Source: Chrysemys picta bellii
Lineage: Eukaryota; Chordata; Testudines; Emydidae
Assembly: GCF_011386835.1 (NCBI RefSeq)
Contig: NC_088804.1
Coordinates: 34,831,549 to 34,895,548 of the forward strand
Direction: 5' to 3'
Length of the DNA stretch: 64,000 nucleotides
In this document: in pieces, positions 36,211 through 47,405 of the stretch
How positions within the stretch are numbered: position 1 is the first letter of the stretch
Layout: every line of letters starts with the position of its first letter
Position numbers and translations under genes: made by a program
Notes under the pieces: generated by a model
What the model was told of the DNA's origin: nothing
Databases searched by the model: none
What the model saw: only the letters and a program-made list of their open reading frames with translations

Positions 36211-37149
36211 ATAGAGTAAAAGTAGTGGAAAGTTTTATACTGTAGGGAGCAATCCTTCATTGGTCAAGTTAAGGTTTTTTAGTCCATCCAACAGATCTTT
36301 TTCCATGTCTGTTCAATGAAGTAGATATCATTAAATTTAGGATGATTTCAGAGTACAGTACAAACCTGACCACTGATATGTATCTTGAAATTTAGAATTA
36401 ATGATAAAATAACCAATGAAGATGCTTACATCTTAAGGGGGGAAAAGATAATCTTTTATAATTCTCAGAAAATTTAGGAGCAGAAATTTATTAAAACCAA
36501 TGTACCATATACATTGAGAAGTGTACAAAAGGCCATCCTTATTAAGCAACTTCCTGTGTTAAGAGACTGCCCCAAAGCATTCCTCGAATGAAATAAATTT
36601 GTCAGGTTTCGCTTTACAGCTACTGTTTGTCCCTATAAAAGACATATCTGATCTGTTTTGTTAGATTATCAAGAAAATGAGATTAATTTAGTAGTCAGGC
36701 GCTTGACTGTGTATAATTCAGTGGAGCATTAAAAAAATGAACTTTTAAAAATTATTTTTTAAAGACTCAGTGCTACAGATCTGAATTATGGTCTGATGTT
36801 AATGCAATTCTTAATTTTGGGTGGTGTGATGCGGGAGGAAGGAAGGAGAGAGCAAGAACAGTATTGTATGTTTAAAAGTCAGAGAGAGGATTTCCTTTGA
36901 TTTTTTTCCCCTTCATGCATTGCCATTATCTCTTTTTAATGGAAAGCATTGTAACTGAAGGGATTATGGATAGATCACTAGATATGAATCCACTATAATT
37001 TCATGAATTAATTATGTGATTAGTTCTATAGAGTCAAAAGGATCGATTGCACTTTCGGCTAAATCCTACCAACACAGTGATCCTGATAGGTAATTTGTCA
37101 TCGTTACCTGGGGATTGGTATATATAACTCCCATTAGAGTTAATAGAAG

Positions 37150-37636
37150 AATTTAATATGAATAAATGGGTACAGAACACCACAAACCTCTGTAGTGCTT
37201 TGCAAAACATGGGCTAAAAGGCATGGTCCCTGCTCCAGAGAGCTTAGAATCTAATGTAAAATGGGATAACAGGGCAGATCATTATCTTCTTCATCAGTGT
37301 GCAGTAGGAAGGATTAAGTGAAGTATTATTTAAGAAGGGATTTGAAAGAGAAGGGTGACGGTAGCAGAGAACTTTGAGAAGGCTGGGAGAGTGGACATTG
37401 TGAAAGGAGTGGATGATGAGATGGTGAAAAGAAAGTAAGTGTTGGTGAGAGAGAGAGAGGAGGGGGGAGATCTGAAGAAAACGATATTTAGTAAGGATCA
37501 GGTCAGGAGACAGTGATGGAGGGGAAGTTAGGTTAAAGAAGGAGGTTACAGAAGGGAAGCGAGAAGTAGCAGAGTCAGATTGGTTATCCAAATGGAAACT
37601 GAAACTGCTCACGGTGAAGGGTAGTGGATTGAGGAG
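37150..37636. repeat. Purine-rich interspersed repeat, unclassified
   Basis: Starts with the tail-like GGTCCCTGCTCCAGAGAGCT and continues with AG-rich sequence. The antisense frame is open for 122 codons but low in complexity. A similar purine-rich style occurs at 56270-56990. Confidence 0.35.
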
Positions 37637-37967
37637 AGAGGAAGAGAACCAGAGGAGATTCTGGAGCTGGTGGTTGAAGCTGCTCTGAGGGGCTTTAAGC
37701 CCTTCCTACTTCTGGCCCTGGTTGAGAGGGATGTCAAGAAAGCTGTGGTGACAGCCACTGCTTCTTGTGCGAAAATTAAACCACTTCCTCCTTTGCTCAT
37801 GGATGAAAGAGTAGGCTCCACAGTGTCCATTGTGTGCAGGATTCTGCACCAGGGTGAGGTGTACCTGCGACTGTAATTCATTAATGGCTGCAATGATGTG
37901 CAGGAGACTGAGACATGGAAGCCTCTTGATATTCATGAGTTGCAGCATGTGCATTGGGCCTCTTGTG
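37637..37967 (+). other. Unrecognised coding-like segment
   Basis: The plus frame is open from about 37640 through 37876, including VEAALRGFKPFLLLALVERD and continuing to a stop at 37874-37876; it resumes as readable sequence after the stop. Amino-acid composition looks protein-like, unlike neighbouring shadows. I cannot assign a family. It may be a transposon ORF or processed-pseudogene fragment. It lies in PLCG2 intron 1. Confidence 0.25.
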
Positions 37968-37975
37968 TCTCTCAG

Positions 37976-38127
37976 CAGTGCTTAATTTGTGTCACCTCTA
38001 GGCTTGGCAGTTCATAGCCCCGGCACCTCTTGGCTTTCTGCATTGGTTATGATGTAAAAAAATTGCTTGAGCCCTGGCATCGAATTGCTTGAGCCCCTGC
38101 ACCTCTTTCATTACAAATTAAGCACTG
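37976..38127. mobile_element. hAT miniature element, CAGTGCTTAATTTGT ends
   Basis: CAGTGCTTAATTTGT and ACAAATTAAGCACTG are perfect 15-bp inverted ends. The flanks TCTCTCAG/TGTCTCAG (37968-37975, 38128-38135) match 7 of 8. Length 152 bp. Confidence 0.88.
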
Positions 38128-38327
38128 TGTCTCAGCGGTCTCCTCGCTTGATGGCTGTCATGTACAGAAACATGTGCCATTTGTCACATAAATAAGAGAT
38201 GAGGTGACCACGTGGAGATGTAAGTACTGTATGGTCGTAAAACTTTAAAGGTGCAAAGACTGACATTAAATACAATATTGTAATTTGTCTCTTTCCCTGA
38301 GGTCTTTCTTGTCCTCTTCTGAGTCAT

Positions 38328-38764
38328 GGGGTCAGATCCTCAGCTGGTGTAAATTGTCATCACTCTACTAACTTCAATGGAGCCTTGACAGTTTACACCA
38401 GGGGTCAGCAACGTTTGGCACGCGGCTCGCCAGAGTAAGCACCCTGGCGGGCCGGGCCAGGCCAGTTTATTTACCTGCTGACGCGGGAGGTTCGGCCGAT
38501 CGCGGCCCCCAGTCGCCGTGGTTTGCCGTCCCGGGCCAATGTGGGTGGCGGGAAGCCGCGGCCAGCACATCCCTCGGCCCGCGCTGCTTCCCGCTGCCCC
38601 CATTGGCCCGGGACGGTGAACCGCGGCCAGTGGGGGCCGCGATGGTCCGAACCTGCCGCGTCAGCAGGTAAATAAACTGGCCCGGCCTGCTAGGGTGCTT
38701 ACCCTGGCGAGCCACTTGCCAAACATGGCCGACCCCTGGTTTACATCAACTGAGGATCTGACCC
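38328..38764. repeat. Snapback hairpin repeat, split by a hAT element
   Basis: GGGTCAGATCCTCAGCTGGT pairs with TCAACTGAGGATCTGACCC once the 38399-38738 insertion is removed. The core has AACTTCAATGG. Confidence 0.7.
38399..38738. mobile_element. hAT miniature element, CpG-rich, CAGGGGTCAGCAACG ends
   Basis: Inverted ends CAGGGGTCAGCAACGTTTGG and CCAAACATGGCCGACCCCTG, flanks GTTTACAC/GTTTACAT (38391-38398, 38739-38746). The interior is one large imperfect palindrome with facing GGGCCAATG and CATTGGCCCGGG. Same family as 40085 and 53705. Confidence 0.9.
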
Positions 38765-39238
38765 AGGATGTAGCCTTTTCTTGCATTATCCCAAGTTTCA
38801 GTCACCATCCTTCCTGCAGCTCTCTCAGCTCCTCTTGGTGTAGTGGCAGAGAGACAGCAACACTAATTTGGGTTCCCTGCCAACTTTCTACCCAGACATC
38901 AAAGGCCCCCTCAAGTGTGAATTTAATACTTTCTTTATAGGACAGAGCAAGAGTAAGAATTAGTTCTTTTTCCCTTTTCACCCCAATTAGAAATAATTCA
39001 GGCTTCCCCCCAAGCAATTTATAAGCAGCATTTGCACCCTGGGAGAAGGCCAGACTCAGAGTTAGGGATAAATTATTTAAGAATGGTAAGATTTTAGGCA
39101 TACTTTAAAACTGTTGCAGAGGCTTATTTTCCTTTATTGATATCTAAGCCACTATGTTCTTAATACTCAGGATGTAAAGGGTTTCTAGATATTTCTGACA
39201 GGAAGGGAAATCATAATACCCTTTGAGCCTGAAAGCCA

Positions 39239-39490
39239 GGATATGTCTACACTGCAATTAAAAACCCGTGGTTGGCCTCTGTCAGCTCACTCGGGCTCGT
39301 GGGGCTCAGTCTGTGGGACTGTTTAATTGTAGATTAATTGTAGGCAGGTGGGAGGATCGCAGGCCTCAGGCTGCAGCCCAAGCTGGAATATCTAAACCAC
39401 AATTAAACAGCATGTCAGCCCAAGCCTGGTGAGTCTAAGTTGGCTGGCACGGGCCAGCCGCGGGTGTCTAATTGCAGTGTCGACATGCCC
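39239..39490. mobile_element. PIF/Harbinger-type miniature element
   Basis: ATGTCTACACTGCAATTAAA at the left and TCTAATTGCAGTGTCGACAT at the right are inverted ends, and GCCC at 39487-39490 is followed by TAA. The left flank is degraded. The interior carries paired blocks (CTCGGGCTCGTGGGGC; GGCACGGGCCAGCCGCGG). Confidence 0.6.
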
Positions 39491-40084
39491 TAAAAGTTTT
39501 TAGTTTGCACATAGAACACTTGAAAAAAGCTGATATAGAAGATAAATATGGTGGTATTCTAAAATGGGAAGACTTCTTATAGGGAGAGAAAGTGAGTAGT
39601 GGTTTCAGATTTGGAATAGAGCTGCTACCTTCTCTATATGTGTCTCTATTAAAGAGAATTGCTAAGAGTGAAGAGTCAGTGGTCTCTCACTCCTTGTAAA
39701 ACAATAATAATTAAAAAAATGAAAAAAACGTTCTGATAGTTGTTGGCGTGCTGGGTCATGGGGTGGAAGGTACATCATTTAACATCTGCGGAGACTACCC
39801 AAAGGAGGCCAAATTCTGGACATGTGCCTGTGATTTAATCTTTGAATTCACCAGATCCACACTGCATTGGCCTCTCTAGTGATACTTCTGGATTGCCCTG
39901 CAAATGAGAATTATTCGCTGAAGGATTCAAAGCTTATTTTTCACCTTTTGGTGTCAATGAGGTGCACCTTAGTAAAAGAAAGACCCGGTAGACACTATTA
40001 TGTGGTGTAAAAGGACCCAGGGCACACTTTGTATGGAAAAGTTTACTGACAACACAGAAATGGGTTCCAGTGGTTACAATACAA

Positions 40085-40393
40085 CAGGGATCGGCAACCT
40101 TTGGCACGCGGCCGGGCCGGTTTGTTTACCTGCCGCGTCCGCAGGTTTGGCCAATCGCGGCTCCCACTGGCCGAGGTTCGCCATCCCAGGCCAATGGGGA
40201 CGGCGGGAAGTGGCGGCCAGCACATCCCTCGGCCCATGCCGCTTCACGCTGTCCCAATTGGCCTGGAGCGGCGATCTGTGGCCAGTGGGAGCCACGATCG
40301 GCCGAACCTGCAGACGCGGCAGGTAAACAAAACGGCCCGGCCTGCCAGGGTGCTTACCCTGGCAAGCCGCGTGCCAAAGGTTGCCGACCCCTG
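40085..40393. mobile_element. hAT miniature element, CpG-rich, same family as 38399
   Basis: Ends CAGGGATCGGCAACCTTTGG and CCAAAGGTTGCCGACCCCTG with a perfect 8-bp duplication CAATACAA (40077-40084, 40394-40401). It contains GGCCAATGGGGACGGCGGG facing CCCAATTGGCC. Length 309 bp, within PLCG2 intron 1. Confidence 0.92.
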
Positions 40394-40418
40394 CAATACA
40401 ATTTGGATCAATATTTTA

Positions 40419-40694
40419 GGCCAAGTCTACACTAGAAAAATGTTGCCAGTCTAGGTATACTGGTATAGCTATACTGGCAAATGCTTCTGTTGTTGACACC
40501 GTTTATACTGTTAAAAAAGTTCTTTTGCTGGTATAGTTTATACTGGTTTGGTAAGGAAAATAAGATATACTGACAAGTATTTCTGTGCCAGTGTAAACTG
40601 CATTTACTAGGGCTTTTGCTGGAAATGTTGCAAACAAATCACCCTTCTAACTGACATTCCTATACCAGCAAAAGTTTCTAATATAGACCTAGAC
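40419..40694. mobile_element. PIF/Harbinger-type miniature element
   Basis: GGCCAAGTCTACACTAG and CTAATATAGACCTAGAC are imperfect inverted ends, flanked by TTA on both sides (40416-40418, 40695-40697). The interior repeats ATACTGGTATAGCTATACTG-like units. Confidence 0.65.
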
Positions 40695-41584
40695 TTAGAA
40701 TTTGAACAAAATAATCCCTCACACTTATTCGGTTTCTTGATTATTTTTAGCCGCTTTCTTTGTTATAAGATAGGCACAGTCTTCTCTCATGTACATATGA
40801 ATCTCCTTTTAGTTTCAGATGCTTTCTCCTCTTTGTCACAGCTATGCTTACAATGAGCGTATCTCTTACGTCTCCTCTTACACTGTTTTCTCTCCCATGT
40901 CTTCTCTGTTGTTTCTGGGGAGAATCAAATCATCCACTGTATAAAATATAATTTCGAGCCTTCTGCATAATGCTGCAGATAATATTTGAAAGAGACAGAC
41001 CACATTTATAACTGTGTGTGCATGCAAATCGAAGGTCAGGTGCATTTGCGCTACCTTTGCATGCTTGCAATCCCAGTTTTCCTGCATGCACCAAAGGGAT
41101 AGGGAGAGCATTTGTTCACATACTGTTATAAATTTGGGCCAGAATGACTTTAGCTCGCCTTATGCTACCGTGGAACTTTAGATAGTCATTATCGTTGCAT
41201 TGTTGATGAAACAGTGGAGTTTTTGTTTTGTTGTTTAGAATCTGAGATCATATTTCATTGAATGCTAAGGCTGCTCCACCCAGCTGATTGTTCTAAGTCC
41301 TGCTGCACTGGATCACTGATCCCTCCCCCAACAAAACACATTTCTCCTTGAAAACCTCACAGACTAGGTAGGATTGTTGTCAAGGTTAACCGGACAGCTG
41401 AGACTGTATGCTTGCACCTGAAGTGCAGTGATTCATTTTGATCTTTTTTCAACACTGATCCTTTATTTTATTTTTTATTTTTTGGTAAATTGAAGGAAAT
41501 AAAACAAAGTAAAGTTATTTAAATATTAAATTTTGCTCCCCTCTCTCCTCCCCTTTTTCAGCACATCAGGAACATATCAGTTTG

Positions 41585-41692
41585 ATGAAATTTGATTTTA
41601 AAAAATGTCCAGAAAAAGCACAGACTATGGAGTGCTGCCGGAGTATGAGAAGAGCCAGATTAAAAGGACTCTGGAGCTGGGAACAGTTATGA
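41585..41692 (+). promoter_or_regulatory. Upstream ORF overlapping the PLCG2 start codon
   Basis: The only ATG in the visible exon-2 leader lies 20 bases upstream of the PLCG2 ATG in a different frame. It opens 35 codons and ends at TGA 41690-41692, inside the coding region. Its context is weak (T at -3, A at +4) against A at -3 for the main start. Overlapping uORFs of this kind can lower main-frame initiation (general knowledge); that it acts here is inference. Any exon-1 leader could add further upstream ATGs. Confidence 0.5.
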
Positions 41693-41800
41693 CAGTGTTC
41701 AGTCTCAAGAAGTTTACTCCAGAAAGGAGGACCATCCAAGTCATAATGGAAACCAGGCAGGTGGCCTGGAGCAAGACAGCTGACAAGATTGAAGGTTTCT
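41605..41800 (+). CDS. PLCG2: PLCG2 first coding exon (phospholipase C gamma 2, N-terminus)
   Basis: The product is a receptor-coupled phosphoinositide phospholipase C that cleaves PIP2 to IP3 and diacylglycerol, acting at the plasma membrane mainly in B cells, platelets and myeloid cells (family knowledge). The exon encodes 65 residues plus one base. The stretch [20 protein letters not shown] (residues 11-30), followed by [13 protein letters not shown] and [17 protein letters not shown], matches the known PLCG2 N-terminus leading into the first PH domain; PLCG1 is clearly more different here. The start at 41605 is bounded by an in-frame TAA at 41599, two codons upstream, so no earlier start is possible in this exon. 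Position -3 is A. The exon stops at a consensus GTGAGT donor in phase 1, which would complete a Leu codon. Only about 5% of the roughly 1,250-residue protein lies here; the catalytic, SH2 and SH3 parts lie beyond the window. Confidence 0.95.
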
Positions 41801-43299
41801 GTGAGTATTGGCATGGCATGCCAGAACTTGGACTTTATTACTGATAAATGTAATTGACAAAAGGTCATTTAGATCAGCATTTGATAGTTTGCTTCTTTTC
41901 ACCCAAGAGCATAATTAAACTTTAAAAATTGCATTCTGTGAGCCCTGTTGGTTTACTGTAATGTAAACCAAGTTTCTCCTACTAGTTAGCTTTCAGCAGG
42001 GCTAGCTGCCTAACTTGTTGCTACTCTCAGGCTTTTCTTCCTAGAGGCCTTTTGTCAAAGGCTAAAAATTCAGATCCTGATCTTGCAACCTTACTTATAC
42101 ATGAGTAAGGGTTAACTTGCATAATTAAAAGTAGTAGGATCAGGCTGTAAGTACTTACTAAAAAAACACACACAACCCAATTTAAAACATACTGGGAAGA
42201 AACTTAACACAAGGACTTGGGCTTTGAGCCTTTTTTTTTTTTTTTTCCTTTTCAGTGTGTTCAGTTTGGATGAAGTGGGGAGGTTGGGTTGGGAAAGCCG
42301 ACTTGCAAACTTTGCTGTTGTTTTTCTTTACCTATAACTCATTAATGTTTTTAAAAATAAATGTTTGCAGATTATTAGTTTATACTAAGAGTCAGCATCT
42401 TAGGTTATTTTCAATTCTGAGCCATTTCATTACAAGAGGGGAAAAATATTCTGAGTAACAATGGCAAACTGGGATCATCCAGTAATTGCAATCTCATTGT
42501 AGGGCACAGAGGTCTGAAATGCAACCCTACCTTAAATTTTACTAGCTGTGCAGAGGTGTGTTTCCTTTGTACAAAAGCTTTGTTGTGATAGGCTCTGTGT
42601 TTAAAAAAAATAAAAATAATTTCTGTATACGTGGATCTCTTAGTCTTCAAAATCAAATCAACTCACAATTAATTAAAAAAATCAGGCAACAAAAGTAACA
42701 CAAAAAATGAAACTATCCAACAAAAACTACATTGGGATCTGAAAGAAAAGGACAAAAGAATCATAGAAATATAGGACTGGAAGGGGCCTTGAGAAGTCAT
42801 GAAGTCCAACCCCTGTGCTGAGGCAGGACTAAATATACCTAGACTATCCCTGACAGGTGTTTGTGTAACCTATTCTTATCAAGCTCCTTTGGAAACCTAT
42901 TCCAGAACTTAACTACCCTTATAATTAGAAAGTGTTTTCCTAATATCTAACCTACATCTCTCATGCTGCAGATTAAGCCCATTACTTCTCGTCCTACCTT
43001 CAGTGGACATGGAGAATAATTGATCCAATTTATAACAGCCTTTAACATATTTGAAGACTCTTATCAGGTGCCCTCTCAAGTCTTCTTTTCTCAAGATTAA
43101 ACATGCCCAGCTTTTTAAATCTTTCTAAACCTTCTGTCATTTTTGTTGCTTGTCTCTGGACTCTCCAATTTGTTTACATTTTTCCTAAAGTGTGGTGTTC
43201 AGAATTGGACACAGTACTCCAGCGGAGGCCTCATCAGTACTAAGTACAGCAGGACAGTTACCTTCCTAGTCTTATGTAGGACACTCCTGCTAATACACC

Positions 43300-43583
43300 T
43301 CCTTCTCTCTCTCTCTCTCTGTGGTCTTGGTGCCACTAGATGGGACAGAACACCACACCCAAGAGGTGTGTAGGTTACATACTTTCCCCTAGCTAAGGAA
43401 GCGTGTCCTGAGCTTCAGAGACTTCCCAGTTGAAATCCCTGATGAGCCCCCACTTGTAACGCTGACAGACCCTGGTCATCGGCAGACGGGATCAAACCGG
43501 GGACCTCTGGACATTAGTGCATGAGCCTCTACCACGTGACCTAAAAGCCAACTGCCTGTTAGCTAAGATTGTAGAATCATTTA
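43300..43583 (-). mobile_element. tRNA-derived SINE (Cry-type), antisense
   Basis: On the minus strand the head reads GGTCACGTGGTAGAGGCTCA (A-box region) and CCCCGGTTTGATCC (B box), resembling tRNA-Lys-derived turtle SINEs. The body follows and the element ends in GTGGCACCAAGACCACAGAG plus an (AG)n tract. It sits inside CR1. Confidence 0.7.
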
Positions 43584-43672
43584 ACACTCTCTCTTTAAGT
43601 GGTCTCGGTGCCACTAGATGGGACAGAACACCACACCCAGAAGGTGTGTGGGTTACACAACCACATCACATT
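43584..43672 (-). mobile_element. Second SINE tail copy (partial)
   Basis: GGTGCCACTAGATGGGACAG and ACACCACACCCAGAAGGTGT repeat the tail of the neighbouring SINE (first copy 43329-43372) without a tRNA head. Either a truncated second insertion or a tail duplication. Confidence 0.65.
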
Positions 43673-44898
43673 GTTGACTTTTATTCAATTTGTGATTCTC
43701 TATAACCTCCAGATCCTTTTCAGCAGTACTACCAGCTAGCCAGTTATTCCCATTTTGTAGCTGTACATTTGATTTTTCTTTCCGAAGTAAAATACTTTGT
43801 ACTTGTCTTTACTGAATTTCATCTTACTGATTTGAGACCAATTCTCTAATTTGTCAAGGTTGTTTTGAATTCTAATTCTGTCCTCCAAAGTAATAGCAAC
43901 CCCTCCCAGCTCGGTATCATCCATGGATTTTATAAGCATGCTCTCTACTCTATTATCCAAGTCATTAATGAAAATGTTGACAAGTACCAAACCCAAGACT
44001 GACCCCTGTGGGACTCACTAAATACATCCTCCTAGTTTGACAGCAAACTATTGATAACTACTCTTTGAGTACGGTCTTTCAACCAGTTATGCACCCGTTT
44101 AATAGTAATTTCATCTAGAACATATTTCCCTAGTTTGTTTATGAGACTGTCATGTGATATTGTGTCAAAAGCCTTATTAAAATCAAACTATATCATGTCT
44201 ACTGCTTCCTCTTATCCACTAGGCCAGTAACCCTATCAAAAATGGAAATTGTGTTGTTTTGGCACAGTTTATTCTTGACAATGCCATGCTGGCTACTCCT
44301 TGTAAACCCATTGTCCTTTAGGTGGTTACAAATTGATAGTTTAATAATTTGTTCCAGTATCTTTCCAGGTATCTAAGTTAGGCTGCCTGGTTTATAATGC
44401 CACGGGTCCTCCTTCTTTCTCTTTTTAAAGATATGTACTGTTTGCCCTTCTCCAGTCCTCTTGGACTTTACCCGTCTTCCATGAGTTCTGGGAGATAATT
44501 GCTAATGGTTCTAAGATTGCATCAGCTGCTTTAAGTATCCTAGGATTAATATCATAAGCCCCTCCTGACATGAATACATTTAACTTATCTAAATAGACTT
44601 TAACCTGTTCTTTCCCTATTTTAGTTTGCATTCTTTACTCTTTGTCAGTATTAATTATATTGAGTATCTGGTCACCATTAACCATTTTAGTGCAGCCTGA
44701 AGCAAAATAGGCATTGAACTCCAGCCTTCTTGATGTCGTCATAATTTTTTAGCTCTCTTTTGCCACTAAGTAGAGTACCAATACTTTCTTTCATATTGCT
44801 GTTGCTCCTAATGTAGAAAGTAAATTCGAAGTACTGTAGTAGCTAGGCGTTATGGACAACTGCTAATTACTTTCTCGTTATGCCCAGGAAGTCCCTTA

Positions 44899-44991
44899 TG
44901 CCCGGATTCTGCAACGGAATCTATCTGGTTAGTCCAGTTGACTTCAGTGTGGCTCTAAACTGGTGAATCTAAATTTGCAGAATTAGGGACA
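44899..44991. repeat. Snapback hairpin repeat (diverged)
   Basis: GCCCGGATTCTGCAACGGAA at the left against AATTTGCAGAATTAGGGACA at the right, with AGTTGACTTCAGTGTGG in the centre. Confidence 0.4.
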
Positions 44992-45048
44992 TAATCTGGA
45001 ATTTACGGGTTTGGGTAATTTTTCCCTGGTCCTCTCCCTTAGCCCTAT

Positions 45049-45100
<52 letters not shown>
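45049..45100. repeat. (TG)n(TA)n microsatellite
   Basis: About 19 TG units followed by about seven TA units. Confidence 0.95.
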
Positions 45101-46224
45101 ATCATAGGAGATCTCTGATTGCAGAATATCAGGTGCAAATATTTTGTCAAAGTGGTGCAAGTTTCTGTAAAAGTGAAAACCACAATTTGTGGCCTAAAAG
45201 GTATTGAGTTAGCCATTGTTTCTATATAGCATAAATTCTAGTTTAATATCTGAGGCTGATCCCATGCTTCAAGGACCATTCTTTTTATCACTATACCGTT
45301 TTTGTCTGCCTATTTTCATTATAATATTGTAATATGTAAGAAAACAAATTAAAATAGTTAAAAGGACTGTAGTGGTGTGAGAGAGAGACAGGAATTAGAC
45401 AATAATCTTACCAGTATACATTTACTGACAACATTTTACATACTTTTTGTAAAGTTGCATTTAAAATGAAAATGATATATAAATGTGTCAGTCCTGTTCA
45501 AGACATTAAAATGATGAATTCTGGTCCACGTTTCCAGAAATAAGTACGGTATGTTGATATTTTAAAATGTATATGTATTTAATTTGTTTGTTTTCATTTT
45601 CTTCCTGTCCCTGTATACGGAAGAATTTCTCCTTTCCTCTCTGTGGTAGTGGCAAGCTTGCTTTTACATGTCCCATCCTTATTCTTTCAATAAAGAACTT
45701 GAAGATTAAAGGGATGCTGTTAAGTATTTTAGGTCCAGAATGTGAGGTTTAATTATATATAATTGAAATATAAAATTGAAAACATATTTTCCCTGCAAAG
45801 TTGGACTCTTTAACACTAACAGTATTCTGATAACGGTAAAGAGTCAGAAAGTGAGAATGACTATAAACAATCAAACCGACAAGTTCAGTTTCATTGTCCA
45901 ATTTAAGTGTCAGGTATATAGTCGTAAAAAAAAATTATGTAATGTAAATTTTAAACTTCCACAGTTTAAAAAAAAACATTAAGATATTATGAATAAAACA
46001 GATAAGGAAACACTTTTTTAACATCTAAGATTTTGGAGCCTCATTCACCATTCTGTTACTTTAGTTGTACACTAGTATGACAGTAATGTTATGGCGGTAA
46101 AAAATGGTATATTGTAGTGATAGTCAGAGATGCTTTCTGAAGCTTAATCAATAAATATTTGCAAAGTGCTCTGAGATTCTTGGATGAAAGAAACTGTATT
46201 GTGGGTTGGGCTGGTAGTGCTACC

Positions 46225-47165
46225 TATTAAGGTTACTTGATACTCCCCATTACAAGACCCTGTTTTTAGTTGCTTATAACTTTGTCAAACTTTAACCATT
46301 TGGGCTGAAATGTTCCATGCTGGATGTCTGCCTCAGGTTGAATTATTATTATTTTTTTTTAAATTTCAGACACGAGTGAAGCTAGATATGTTGTTTTACC
46401 CTCGTTAAGTTCTGGCGACCTTTTCTTTGAAAAGCTCTAACATCCCTATGCTTTGGAGCAGGGACTTGAAATTTAACAGAGGTGGCCCTTGTGTCCGGGA
46501 TGTGCCTTTTGCCATCCCTGTGAAAATCCACTTAAGTTAGGCCAAGGCCTTTGGAAAATGGCAGTTTGCACATGCTCGGCAGACACGACTTAGACTTTAG
46601 CAGCTAAATTCCCCAAAGGTTCTGTCCTCAGTGAGCATGCTCCAGCACAGGGCTGAGCAGGACTCTACTTGCAATTGCAGTTCTGGGCTGCAGTGGGCCA
46701 TTCTGGGTCTGGGCACCTGAACTGAGATCAGGGAGCCTATATGTCCTGTGCTCTCAATGACCTCTCTACTGGGCCCAGGTAGCATGGAGGGGAAAACTGC
46801 TTGATTCAGATGCAGAAGGGACAAGTGCTAGACCTGTGCGAGGGGAAGGTGGCAGGGGAAATTTATTGGGACAAGGAGCCTGGGGGTGGGGCAGAAATTG
46901 GTACTAGAGGCTGATAGTGAGTAGGGAAGAGGGAAACTAGGATTGGGAGATTGGGATTGACTAGGTAAAGAGACTGAAACTGGGAGCCAGGAAGCAAAAC
47001 TGGTGAGTGTGCTGGGAGCTAGAGAGTGGGCGGATGAAAGACTGAGACAAATAGTATGTGATCATGCAATTAAAGACTGTATCATAATGCATACGCAGAA
47101 GGGGGCATTTCCTAACTTCTCAGTGATTGACTTTGCAACCTTCTTTTAATGTAGTTTCGGCGGTT
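46225..47165 (+). repeat. Orphan interspersed repeat U1, copy 2
   Basis: Uninterrupted relative of 5265-6965, keeping CTTTGTCAAACTTTAACCAT, GGAGCAGGGACTTGAAATTT, CAGTTTGCACATGCTCGGCA, GAGCATGCTCCAGCACAGGG, GTATCATAATGCATACGCAG and CATTTCCTAACTTCTC in the same order. About 0.94 kb. Its 3' part recurs at 49440-49561. No coding domain or terminal repeat was recognised. Confidence 0.6.
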
Positions 47166-47169
47166 TGTG

Positions 47170-47405
47170 TAATAATAATCTTTGTTATTATATAGCTCTT
47201 TTCATTCATAAAAATGTGCCAAAGCAATTTGCAAAGGTAGATGAGCAACATTATCTCCATTTTACACTTAAGTTGGGAAAACCAAGGCACAGAGAAGCCT
47301 AGTGACTGGTTTATGTATACACAGTGAGTCAGTAGCAGAGCTGGGAATATAATCCATGTGTCTTGATTCTTAGTCCTGTGACTTATCCTTGGGGCCATGT
47401 TGCTT
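47170..47405 (-). mobile_element. MIR SINE (antisense)
   Basis: AAAGCAATTTGCAAAGGTAG, CCATTTTACACTTAAGTTGG, CCAAGGCACAGAGAAGC, CAGTAGCAGAGCTGGGAATA and CTTGATTCTTAGTCCTGTGA follow MIR in reverse. Confidence 0.65.

Larger units (their letters stand above)
34516..41561 (+). other. PLCG2: PLCG2 intron 1
   Basis: Bounded by GTGAGG at the 5' end and a polypyrimidine-CAG acceptor at the 3' end, about 7.05 kb. It holds the downstream half of the CpG island, MIR-type SINEs, an 82-bp tandem duplication, three hAT miniature elements and two Harbinger-like elements, listed separately. Stretches 35881-36048, 36211-37150 and 40700-41500 show no repeat or exon I can name; 36211-37150 is AT-rich. Confidence 0.7.
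41562..41800 (+). other. PLCG2: PLCG2 exon 2 (5'UTR end plus first coding segment)
   Basis: A pyrimidine-rich tract (41531-41559) ends in CAG at 41559-41561, giving a strong acceptor. The exon then carries 43 bases of 5'UTR before the ATG at 41605. The donor GTGAGT is at 41801-41806. A leader split by an intron just before the first coding exon is usual for PLC gamma genes. The UTR contains an upstream ATG, listed separately. Confidence 0.9.
42756..44820 (-). mobile_element. CR1 LINE, antisense, interrupted by a SINE
   Basis: Begins with the reversed 3' end (AGAATCATAGAAATATAGGA; GAAGTCCAACCCCTGTGCTG), and the minus strand then reads diverged reverse-transcriptase C-terminal sequence: FINDLDNRVES, DDTELGGVA and DKLENWSQ..KMKFSKDK (43996-43736). 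Further left in ORF order are RT-linker pieces (44160-44640). It is split at about 43300-43672 by tRNA-type SINE sequence and carries frameshifts and stops. It matches the sense CR1 piece at 62670. Confidence 0.8.

Noticed and set aside
41605..41844. PLCG2 frame continued to the in-frame stop at 41842 as a 79-residue protein
   Set aside because: The sequence after 41800 leaves PLCG2 homology at a consensus GTGAGT donor, so the extra residues are intron read-through.
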